DNA of 61,610 nt from Prochloraceae cyanobacterium (lineage in GTDB: Bacteria; Cyanobacteriota; Cyanobacteriia; Cyanobacteriales; JASJDA01). How positions within the stretch are numbered: the stretch's first letter is position 1; the number at the start of each line of letters is the position of its first letter. Both the position numbers and the translations under genes were made by a program. The stretch lies in NCBI GenBank assembly GCA_030065755.1, contig JASJDA010000023.1:1-61610 (forward strand). The letters run 5' to 3'. The notes beneath the pieces are model-generated. The model was not told where the DNA came from and searched no databases. It saw only the letters and a list, made by a program, of their open reading frames with translations. Shown piece after piece: positions 17,635-25,096 of this stretch.

Positions 17635-19359
17635 ATGGCTCGTTTAGATTATTCTGCTCCTGGTGTCTACGTCGAAGAGATTCGGCGCGGTAGTATGCCG
17701 ATTGACGGAGTAACTATGAGTGTTGGTGGATTTATTGGTTTTACTCAAGAGGTGCGAGCTGGTGCTCGACTTTTTGAACCAACTCTAGTAACCAGTTGGG
17801 ACCAATATCTAGAATACTTTGCTACTCCTGGTTCCGAAGGCTACACTTCTTTTGGATCTTATCTACCCTATGCTGTCCGAGGATGGTTTGAAAACGGGGG
17901 AGGTCGCTGCTGGATTGTAAGTATCGGCACTCAACTTCCCAATGCTAAAGCCAAAAAGAACTCTACTGGTGAAGCGGCGACAATGACAATTAATACTGTC
18001 GGAAAGCGTCCTAGCCTAGAGTTTAAAATTAAGCCAGAACAAGCGGAAAACGGCAGACTTAATATCCGAATCGAACCCGACGAACCTCGTCCATCTGAAG
18101 ATCCTGAAGACGAACCTTTTGATACTGGGGAATACTTTAAGCTCTCAGTTATAAGGGGCGACATAACTGTCACAGAGACTGTTATAGATGCCGACGGTGA
18201 AGAGCAGGAAGTTGAAGCTGTTTACAGGCATCTGACTCTCAATAGAGACGTAGCTCAAGAAGAAGGCACTTATGTGGAAACGGCACTTGCCGATTCTAGC
18301 TATGTAGAAGTTAATATCGCGTCCGAAAGAGGGCTTCCTCTGGCTCGCAGACCTGCTGACGGTCAATACGAAATCAGTCCCCCACCAGTTCTCTATAACA
18401 CTAAAGAATTGGCATATAAGATGTACGGGAAAAATAATGACCGTACAGGGATTCAAGGTTTATTTGAAATCGATGAAGTCTCTATGATTTCCTGTCCCGA
18501 CCTGATGTTTACCTATCAAAAGGGTTTACTAAACTTAGATCAGGTTCACGGGTTGATGGAGATGATGATTACCAAATGCGAGAACTCAAGTCCCAATCCT
18601 TCTTATCGAATGGTCGTCTTAGACATTCCTCCTGTAAGAGTAGGACAAAATGATGACAAACCCGTTCTTCCAGAACAGAACCGACCCCAGGACGTTGCTC
18701 GTTGGTTAGATTACTTCGGACGACGCTCTCCATACGCGGCTACTTACTATCCTTGGATTAAGGTTCCAGATCCTGCCAAAAGAGGACAGCCAATTCTCAT
18801 TCCTCCTTCCGGCCACATGATGGGAATTTGGTGTCGCACTGACGAAAGTCGCGGAATTCACAAAGCTCCAGCTAACATAACTCCCAGAGGAGTTATCGGT
18901 ATGGCTTACGATACTAATTTTCGCGAGCAAGAACTTTTAAACCCTCTAGGGGTTAACTGTATACGCAAATTCCCTAACCGTGGAATTCAGGTTTGGGGGG
19001 CTCGTACTCTGGTAGAACCTGCTGACACTGAATGGCGCTATATTAACGTTCGCCGATTAATGAGTTACATTGCTCGCTCTGTAGAGCTAGGAACTCAGTG
19101 GGCAGTTTTTGAACCTAACGACGAAGATCTTTGGGCGAGAGTTAAGCGAACTGTTGTTAATTTTCTAGATAGGCTCTGGAAAGAAGGAGCACTATACGGC
19201 AGTACTGCTGACGAAGCTTTTTACGTAAAATGCGATGCCCAATTAAATACTCCAGAAACCATAAAATTGGGTCGGCTTTACGTAGAAGTAGGCGTTTCTC
19301 CTGTAAGACCAGCGGAATTTGTTGTCTTCCGTATCGGTCAGACGAGTACTAACGAATAG
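17635..19359 (+). CDS. CIS contractile sheath protein
   Basis: A 574-residue phage-tail-sheath-family protein, the contractile outer layer that drives the inner tube. The N-terminus MARLDYSAPGVYVEEIRRG is the typical sheath linker start. The C-terminal domain is diagnostic: WRYINVRRLMSYIARSVE, FEPNDEDLWARVKRTVVNFL, LWKEGALYGSTADEAFYVKC and LYVEVGVSPVRPAEFVVFRIGQ. The middle (about residues 100-260) is a variable surface domain. It is the first gene of a forward run and is followed after 91 bp by the tube gene. Only one sheath gene is present. Confidence 0.97.
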   Translation: MARLDYSAPGVYVEEIRRGSMPIDGVTMSVGGFIGFTQEVRAGARLFEPTLVTSWDQYLEYFATPGSEGYTSFGSYLPYAVRGWFENGGGRCWIVSIGTQLPNAKAKKNSTGEAATMTINTVGKRPSLEFKIKPEQAENGRLNIRIEPDEPRPSEDPEDEPFDTGEYFKLSVIRGDITVTETVIDADGEEQEVEAVYRHLTLNRDVAQEEGTYVETALADSSYVEVNIASERGLPLARRPADGQYEISPPPVLYNTKELAYKMYGKNNDRTGIQGLFEIDEVSMISCPDLMFTYQKGLLNLDQVHGLMEMMITKCENSSPNPSYRMVVLDIPPVRVGQNDDKPVLPEQNRPQDVARWLDYFGRRSPYAATYYPWIKVPDPAKRGQPILIPPSGHMMGIWCRTDESRGIHKAPANITPRGVIGMAYDTNFREQELLNPLGVNCIRKFPNRGIQVWGARTLVEPADTEWRYINVRRLMSYIARSVELGTQWAVFEPNDEDLWARVKRTVVNFLDRLWKEGALYGSTADEAFYVKCDAQLNTPETIKLGRLYVEVGVSPVRPAEFVVFRIGQTSTNE

Positions 19360-19383
19360 AATCTTTTCAAATCCAGCATTTGA

Positions 19384-19400
19384 ACTAAACCAGAGTATTT
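19384..19400 (+). repeat. 17-nt motif upstream of the tube gene, repeated from upstream of the sheath gene
   Basis: ACTAAACCAGAGTATTT at 19384-19400 differs by one base from ACTAAACAAGAGTATTT at 17614-17630. Both lie in the leaders of the two most highly needed structural genes. A role in expression or RNA processing is only inferred. Confidence 0.6.
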
Positions 19401-19450
19401 TTCAAGCACAAAAAGCAAGTAAATCAATAAGTTGATAAAGGAGAAAATCA

Positions 19451-19939
19451 ATGACATTTGCAATTGAGACTAATAACAGTGGGGTAGGAGAACTACTAAC
19501 AGGTTGTAAGTTCTATTTAGAAGCTGACGGTATCTCTGACAAATTAATTTTAGAAGTAAGTGGTTTATCCGTAGAAAGCAAAGTAGCAGGAGAAAAAGTA
19601 AGCGGTTCGGGAAGAGGCGGTCAAAAACTGCGTCAAGCTACTCCAACTAGCGAAACTTTTGAGCATCTCAAAATCAAAGTAGCAGCTACTGTAGACCTCG
19701 ATCTTTACGATTGGTATAAAAACTGTAACGATAATGCTGGCGGTGCGTCTCAATGGGCATCTAATCGAAAAGCATTATCTGTAAGTGCTTACAACCAAGC
19801 TGGTGAAATGAAAGCTCGTTGGGAAGTAGTTAACTGTTATCCTTGCAAATATTCTGGTCCAGAATTTAAATCCGAAGACGAAAACTTAGCAAATGAAACT
19901 ATTGAATGTACTCATGAAGGAATTCACAGAGTACAGTAG
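19451..19939 (+). CDS. CIS inner tube protein 1 (gp19/Hcp-like fold)
   Basis: A 162-residue protein of the T4 gp19-like tail tube family. The family pattern is visible as KFYLEADGISDKLILEVSGLSVES, then LKIKVAATVDLDLYDWYKNC, KALSVSAYNQAGEMKARWEVVNCYP and a closing beta-strand ANETIECTHEGIHRV. Tube subunits stack as hexameric rings inside the sheath. The AAGGAG site 8 bp before the ATG is strong, as expected for a protein needed in many copies. It directly follows the sheath gene. Of the three tube paralogs here this is the best candidate for the main tube subunit. Confidence 0.92.
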   Translation: MTFAIETNNSGVGELLTGCKFYLEADGISDKLILEVSGLSVESKVAGEKVSGSGRGGQKLRQATPTSETFEHLKIKVAATVDLDLYDWYKNCNDNAGGASQWASNRKALSVSAYNQAGEMKARWEVVNCYPCKYSGPEFKSEDENLANETIECTHEGIHRVQ

Positions 19940-20025
19940 GCAATCAATTAACTTTTAAAAATATTTACAGAAGCTTTGTGTCTCTAACAAAGCTTCTTTC
20001 ACTTAAGTTTTTTGGAACAGGTTGG

Positions 20026-20487
20026 ATGGAACTCCCAGAAATTCTTACAGCTAGTCATTTTCATCTTCAAATAGAATTAGATGGTTCTACTCTAATAGAC
20101 GGATATTTTCTCGAATGTAAAGGATTTAAGTTGGCTGCGGATTTAGTTGAAATTGCCGAAGTTACTCCTGGTGGTAGAGTTGTTCGCACCAAAATCCCTG
20201 GCAATCTAAAAACAGGAGGCAATCTTACTCTCAGACGAGGCATGACCAATTCTGAAACCTTGTGGGAATGGTTTAGTATAGTTCAACAAGGACAATGGGC
20301 TAAAAAGCGCACCAATGGCGCTTTAATTATTTACAATCAAAGTGCCAATCGACAAACTAGGTTTGAGTTTGAGGAATCTTGGCCAGTTAGTTATGTAGTT
20401 GCTGACGTGCGCGCTGATTCTGGAGACCTTGAAATCGAAGAATTAGTAGTAGCTTATAGCTTGTTTAATCGAGTTGATGTGGGGTAG
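20026..20487 (+). CDS. CIS inner tube paralog 2 (tube or tube-initiator)
   Basis: A gp19-like protein of about 153 residues from ATG 20026, preceded by GGAACAGG; a GTG at 19978 is an alternative that would add 16 residues. Family features: ASHFHLQIELDGSTLIDGYFLECKG, GNLKTGGNLTLRRGMTNSETLWEWF, GALIIYNQSANRQTRFEFEESWPVSY and the closing ELVVAYSLFNRVD. Afp/PVC-type systems carry more than one tube-like protein, and the extra copies form the rings nearest the spike. This one may play that role. It follows tube 1 by less than 90 bp. Confidence 0.88.
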   Translation: MELPEILTASHFHLQIELDGSTLIDGYFLECKGFKLAADLVEIAEVTPGGRVVRTKIPGNLKTGGNLTLRRGMTNSETLWEWFSIVQQGQWAKKRTNGALIIYNQSANRQTRFEFEESWPVSYVVADVRADSGDLEIEELVVAYSLFNRVDVG

Positions 20488-20581
20488 TTTATATTAACTT
20501 TATCTAAGTCCTGAAAATGGTCGATAAGAAAGGTTAGAAACAGTCCTCTCATAGATAAGTAAATATCAATAAAGGCTTACT

Positions 20582-23044
20582 GTGAAGTTAGTAGACGTAT
20601 TCAATTTTGTTGAAAGAAAGTATTCTGAAGTTGCCAACTTCGTTACCTATCCTGGTCAAGTTTTATACATGAGGGCCAGACTCTTATTTCACCATAAAAT
20701 GAGAGAAATAGACGTTCCTATTGGCGACGATAAATCTTCTAGACAGACTTCCAGAAATAACAGAAAGAACAGAAATAAAGATCTAGTACAAGAATTTCAA
20801 GAAAGAGCAAGCGAGTATAAAAGATTCTTACCTGGAGGAGACGATCGGGATCGAGAAGAATCTGTTGAACCCCAAAATAAATCTCGTAGAAGTAGACGAA
20901 GAAGAAGTAAAATAGCCGCTACCCAGACAGAAGATCCTGTTGTTGTCGAAGTTGCTCCTGGAGAAATTCCTCCCTTACAAGAAGGTCAAGAAATTCGCGG
21001 ACGTAGAGGTAGATATAAATGTTCTGGAGAAATTCTTTTACAAGAACAGACAGTTCGCGTTTATAAAGGAATTCACACCCAAAGCAATAAAGCAGTAATT
21101 ATTAAAGAATATTTGCTTCTCGATCGAGATTATAATGAAGAAGAACGTAGAGCTTGTAAAGAAAAATTTGCTAACGTCTCCAACATTAATTTTAGAAACG
21201 GAAGTAGTAAAGATTTTCGCATTTTTAGCCCCATAGAAGCGATCGCTCCTCCAAGAGAAAAACGTTGCTATCTAATTACTCAACCAGTTGAAAATAGTAT
21301 AACTTTAAAAGAATATATAGAAAGAGAAGGTTCTTTAGCTCCTTCCCAAGTAGTAAGTATCTTAGATCAAGTTTTACAAACCCTTTGGTTTCTTCACACT
21401 AACCGAATTCGCTTACCCTCCAATAACCAAGTTCAAAAGGGAATTCCCCACGGTAACTTAAACCTTTCAACAATCTCTATTGTTCTCAGCGAGAGTTACT
21501 CTGAAAATAGTGACGAACCGCTACCTTTAGCTTACGTATCGGATTTAGCAGTTTGGGAACATTTATTTTTACCTCCCAATTCTCCCTCTATTAAAACTTC
21601 GGTCAGTCAAGATTTAGCTGACTTAGGAACTGTTAGTTTCCATCTCTTAGCTGGTGAAACTGTAGATAGTAAGACTAATCTACCTTTGGATCCTCGCGAT
21701 GAAGAAAACTGGCCGTATACAGATGAAGTACTTATAGAATATATCGAACGTCTTTTAAGAATAAATGGTAAATTTCAGAGCGCTTTCGTAGCTCGTCAAG
21801 AATTATTAAAGCTAAAGAACAACAAGGAATTTGAATATCAAAATATTGACGAGACAGAGACAGAAGTTCGACAAAACTATTTAGAGGAAGCGACTAAAAA
21901 AGTTTCCCCAATAACAGGATGTTTGACATTATTAGGTTTATTAGGAGTACTGGGATTAATAGGAGGAGGCTCTTATTTCTTAGTTAACCGATTTTTTATT
22001 GCACATAAGAGAGCTTATAAACATTTTTCCACAGAAGAGCCTGCTGTTTGTTGTTTTAATAAAGTGAAGCTAGCAAACGGACAATTTGACTATACAGTTA
22101 GTAATGGAATCTGGGAACGGGTATTCGATCGTCGAGGAGCTGTACAACACAACGTCAGTTTAAAACAAGAGCTAGAAAACCGAGATCCGATATTAAAACA
22201 GTATAAATATATTAAATATTCAAACGAGGATCCAATAGAAGCTCTCAAAAATGGAGATATAGATTTTGCCTTAGGGAGATGGAACGAGAATCTCTCTGAG
22301 GATTTAGAACAAGAAATTGTAGCTTATCACGGTTTAGCTGTTTTTGTAGCCTACAGCGACGATCTAACCAAGAAAAGTCTTCCTAAAGCTTTTTCTGGAA
22401 AAATATCTCTTGACGACTTGCGAAAGCTCTATACAGGTAAAGGAGGAGACTGGAAACAACCAAAAGAGGTAAAAGATTGGAAAGTGAAATTATACGCTCC
22501 CTTCGAGATGGACGCGATCGCCTTATTTGAAGAAATACTTTTTGGCAGCGATCGAAGCGATAAGATTGAAGAATATAGAGAATTTACCGATCGAATTATC
22601 TCCAGACAAAAACAAACACTAAGCGAAGAGAAGATCGATCGACCGAGAACTGGATATTTGCTTGGTGAAGTATTTCAAGATTTTGAAAATCAGCAAACAG
22701 TTGGGATTGGTTTTAGTTATCTAAGTACGATTTTCGGTCAATGTTCTGTCTATCCACTAGCAATAGTAAAGGACAAGAAAGAAATTCAGCCCTTAGCTAC
22801 AGTCGATGGGAAAGCGATTTCAACCAAAACAGATTTATGTGATGATAAAGGAGGGTATTGGCCTAATGTTGAAGCTTTCAAATCGCAACAATACGCTTTA
22901 GGATATAGCCTAGTGGTGGTCTATCCTAAAAACGACAAAGAGCGAGCTTTGGCTGGCAAAAGATTTGCCGATTTTCTCAAAACTGATGAAGGACAATATT
23001 TACTGAGAGAAGCTGGATTAGTTCCTTTACGAGTCTTACCATAG
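20582..23044 (+). CDS. Pseudokinase - transmembrane - PstS-like solute-binding fusion inside the CIS locus
   Basis: An 820-residue, three-part protein starting at GTG 20582. Residues 1-50 form a short unknown domain, followed by a very basic linker (RNNRKNRNKD, RRSRRRRSK). Residues ~140-400 have a protein-kinase fold: AVIIKEYL keeps the ATP-site Lys. The catalytic loop reads HGNLNLSTI (HRD Asp replaced by Asn) and SDLAVW stands where DFG should be, so it is very likely a pseudokinase. One membrane span lies at ~443-466 (GCLTLLGLLGVLGLIGGGSYFLV). Residues ~475-820 resemble a PstS-type solute-binding protein (LDDLRKLYTGKGGDWKQ; final GQYLLREAGLVPLRVLP). The kinase part should face the cytoplasm and the binding domain the periplasm or lumen. 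It lies between tube genes in the same direction, so a CIS role as sensor or anchor is plausible but unproven. Confidence 0.85.
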   Translation: MKLVDVFNFVERKYSEVANFVTYPGQVLYMRARLLFHHKMREIDVPIGDDKSSRQTSRNNRKNRNKDLVQEFQERASEYKRFLPGGDDRDREESVEPQNKSRRSRRRRSKIAATQTEDPVVVEVAPGEIPPLQEGQEIRGRRGRYKCSGEILLQEQTVRVYKGIHTQSNKAVIIKEYLLLDRDYNEEERRACKEKFANVSNINFRNGSSKDFRIFSPIEAIAPPREKRCYLITQPVENSITLKEYIEREGSLAPSQVVSILDQVLQTLWFLHTNRIRLPSNNQVQKGIPHGNLNLSTISIVLSESYSENSDEPLPLAYVSDLAVWEHLFLPPNSPSIKTSVSQDLADLGTVSFHLLAGETVDSKTNLPLDPRDEENWPYTDEVLIEYIERLLRINGKFQSAFVARQELLKLKNNKEFEYQNIDETETEVRQNYLEEATKKVSPITGCLTLLGLLGVLGLIGGGSYFLVNRFFIAHKRAYKHFSTEEPAVCCFNKVKLANGQFDYTVSNGIWERVFDRRGAVQHNVSLKQELENRDPILKQYKYIKYSNEDPIEALKNGDIDFALGRWNENLSEDLEQEIVAYHGLAVFVAYSDDLTKKSLPKAFSGKISLDDLRKLYTGKGGDWKQPKEVKDWKVKLYAPFEMDAIALFEEILFGSDRSDKIEEYREFTDRIISRQKQTLSEEKIDRPRTGYLLGEVFQDFENQQTVGIGFSYLSTIFGQCSVYPLAIVKDKKEIQPLATVDGKAISTKTDLCDDKGGYWPNVEAFKSQQYALGYSLVVVYPKNDKERALAGKRFADFLKTDEGQYLLREAGLVPLRVLP

Positions 23045-23054
23045 AATTAAAAAA

Positions 23055-23216
23055 ATGACAGATAAAGATAGAGCTAGAGAAATTGACGAATTAGCAAGGA
23101 AAGTTTTAGAAAACGACTTACTGTTATTTCGCGTTACTGAAGCAGTTCGTGAAAAGATAAAAGAAGATTTAGACAATCAACGCGAGCGATCGCTCGCAAG
23201 GAGGAAGTTGTACTAA
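23055..23216 (+). CDS. Small charged protein (53 residues) in the CIS operon
   Basis: A 53-residue ORF starts at ATG 23055, ten bases after the fusion gene. It is highly charged and helical by eye (TDKDRAREIDELARKVLEND, ending ERSLARRKLY). Its TAA overlaps the ATG of the next tube gene by one base (TAATG), and its 3' end carries that gene's strong AAGGAGG ribosome site. Tight packing and coupling support a real gene. Small baseplate-associated proteins are common in CIS loci, but I do not recognise this one. Confidence 0.65.
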   Translation: MTDKDRAREIDELARKVLENDLLLFRVTEAVREKIKEDLDNQRERSLARRKLY

Positions 23217-23821
23217 TGGCTGCTGGAAACGAAATCGGAAATATATTAGGTAGTACGGGTGGTGGTGCAAAGCTCAATACGACCGAGCTTGCTGGATTGC
23301 CCGAAGAGGCTTTTAGCAAGGACAGCCAAAATAACTACGTTACTGCTAATCGCTTTTATGTGGAAATGGGTAGCGCCAATGTAGCTGCATTTGCGGAATG
23401 CTCGTCTTTAAGTGTTAAAATTGACCACGAAAAAATCCATGAAGGTGGAGCTAACGATCGACAAAGAATTCTGATAAAACAGGCTCAGTTTGACGATATA
23501 ACTCTCAAGCGGGGTATTACTAATAACTTTGCTTTTTGGAATTGGACGCACGATGTCATGACAGGCAAGGTACAACGCCGAAATATTAATATTCTCGTCT
23601 ACAACCAAGCTGGCAAAGTTATGCAAGCCTGGGGTTTGAAGGCTGCTGTTCCAGTTGCCTGGAAAACCCCTGCTTTACAAGCAGATGCTAAGGTTGTAGC
23701 TATAGAAGAATTAACTCTTGCTTATGAAACAATAGAAGTATCTAACGCAAAATTGGGAGGTGCAATTCTTCTCAAGCCAGGAAGGGGCCTGCTAGGGGAA
23801 TATACCGATAGTATTCTTTAA
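23216..23821 (+). CDS. CIS inner tube paralog 3 with an N-terminal extension
   Basis: A 201-residue gp19-like protein. The tube domain starts near residue 40 (YVTANRFYVEMGSANVAAFAECSSL). It continues with QAQFDDITLKRGITNNFAFWNW, INILVYNQAGKVMQAWGLKAAVPVAW and ELTLAYETIEV. The first ~40 residues (glycine-rich, then LAGLPEEAFSKDSQ) and the last ~20 are extensions not found in the other two copies. Such longer tube-like proteins usually sit at the tube-spike junction (the Afp5 or gp54-like position); that placement is inferred. It is translationally coupled to the upstream 53-residue ORF. Confidence 0.88.
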   Translation: MAAGNEIGNILGSTGGGAKLNTTELAGLPEEAFSKDSQNNYVTANRFYVEMGSANVAAFAECSSLSVKIDHEKIHEGGANDRQRILIKQAQFDDITLKRGITNNFAFWNWTHDVMTGKVQRRNINILVYNQAGKVMQAWGLKAAVPVAWKTPALQADAKVVAIEELTLAYETIEVSNAKLGGAILLKPGRGLLGEYTDSIL

Positions 23822-23911
23822 AGGCGATTGTCAACTAAATATATCCAGGTCTTTTGCCAATCAATAATACTGATTTTACTAATTGTAATCTTTTAAAAAA
23901 AGACAAAAGCT

Positions 23912-24367
23912 ATGTCCGACCAACCTAAAGACAGCAGTACTAGAAATGCAACCAATAATTTAGCTGAAAGTAGAGATGGAAACAAGCCTAAATCTTTCGC
24001 TCGAAGTAAAAAAGATCAAATCAGTGATGAAGAAATAGAACTATTAGCAGAAAACATCTATATCCGTTTGCGAGATTATTTATATACTGAAAGAGAACGC
24101 AAATATGGTTTTAATGATGCCTATCTTCCTTGGTCAACTAAGATTGTAAAAAGTAATGTATTTGGGAGCGGTACTTCTTTGAGCGGTACTTCTTTGGATG
24201 GAGAAGATACAGCTCTATATAAAGTCGATATGGATTATTCTGTATCAACAATTCAAAATCAGTTAGAGCTGCTTACTAAAGAAGTATATGTAATAATACA
24301 ATTCCTAACGAAAACAGAAAAAGAGCGCATGGGAGCATACGCTCATACCTTTCTTTACGACTATTAA
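23912..24367 (+). CDS. Unknown CIS-locus protein (151 residues)
   Basis: Not recognised with confidence. The first ~35 residues are polar and probably disordered. A helical stretch follows (DEEIELLAENIYIRLRDYLYTERERKYG). A GTSLSGTSLDGEDTALYKVD linker leads to a C-terminal helix pair (STIQNQLELLTKEVYVIIQFL) and the aromatic end AHTFLYDY. There is a tandem 12-bp repeat (GGTACTTCTTTGAGC) at about 24170-24195 inside the gene. It lies in the forward CIS run, 90 bp after tube paralog 3, so a minor structural or adaptor role is likely. Confidence 0.7.
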   Translation: MSDQPKDSSTRNATNNLAESRDGNKPKSFARSKKDQISDEEIELLAENIYIRLRDYLYTERERKYGFNDAYLPWSTKIVKSNVFGSGTSLSGTSLDGEDTALYKVDMDYSVSTIQNQLELLTKEVYVIIQFLTKTEKERMGAYAHTFLYDY

Positions 24368-24384
24368 AAAAACGGGTGTGGTGT

Positions 24385-24933
24385 TTAGAAAAAATCATCA
24401 AAAATATTGCCAATAAATGAGTCTGAGTGATGATTATTATTGGTATCAGTACTAGTAGTTCTCTTAGGTTTAATGGCACCTCCACCACCGTCATTGGTCT
24501 GTTCGGCTTCTTTGAGAGTTAGAGAATCAAACACAGCTCTTGCTGGGGTCCCATTAGCCAGAAACATAGTATATTTAAAGGACAGGTCTTGTACAAAGCA
24601 ACGTTTTATGTATATTTCACCACCCCACCTAAATGTATAAATAGGAGGACGTTGTAACCCTGGAGCAAATTCAATTGCTTGTTGAAATTTTGATATATAT
24701 TCTTCTGTAACACTTTTTCCCTGCTCGTATGTATCAAATATTATATTTTTGAGTGTAATTTCAAGAGGTTTACGGTTAGAATAACTAACTTTTGGAATAC
24801 CTTTGTCAGAGCGAGCGCCTTTACTATCAGCCGTTTCTATACCTACTTTTACTGGTATTTCTTGGGGATTAAACATAAAAATAATATCAGGAGTCCCATC
24901 AAGTGACTGAAGCATTGCTTTAGTTGTGTTCAT
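24385..24933 (-). CDS. CIS tube/LysM-type adaptor protein, short form without LysM (Cis7/Pvc7-like)
   Basis: A 182-residue protein. Its N-terminal pattern is that of the CIS tube-adaptor domain (Pvc7/Afp7/T4 gp53-like): FMFNPQEIPVKVGIE, the small aromatic SYSNRKPLEITLKNIIFDTYEQG, IEFAPGLQRPPIYTFRWGG and FVQDLSFKYTMFLANGTPARAVFDSLTLKE. Relatives usually carry a C-terminal LysM domain that joins tube and baseplate. Here the C-terminus is a short low-complexity Gly/Lys/Asn/Asp tail, and no LysM is seen. It is encoded on the minus strand between two forward CIS genes, which is odd for a structural component and suggests separate regulation or an inversion. Confidence 0.78.
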   Translation of the reverse strand: MNTTKAMLQSLDGTPDIIFMFNPQEIPVKVGIETADSKGARSDKGIPKVSYSNRKPLEITLKNIIFDTYEQGKSVTEEYISKFQQAIEFAPGLQRPPIYTFRWGGEIYIKRCFVQDLSFKYTMFLANGTPARAVFDSLTLKEAEQTNDGGGGAIKPKRTTSTDTNNNHHSDSFIGNIFDDFF

Positions 24934-25096
24934 ATTTATTCCTGTTCAAACCATATATAATTCTTGTCATTACGTACTTAGATTATTATCTAAGATGCTT
25001 TATGTTCTAGCATTAAAAAACCTTTGATAAAAGATTTTATTTCGAGATTAATTATAGCTTAAAATAGATTTATCAGCAAAAAACATAGAGTTAATT

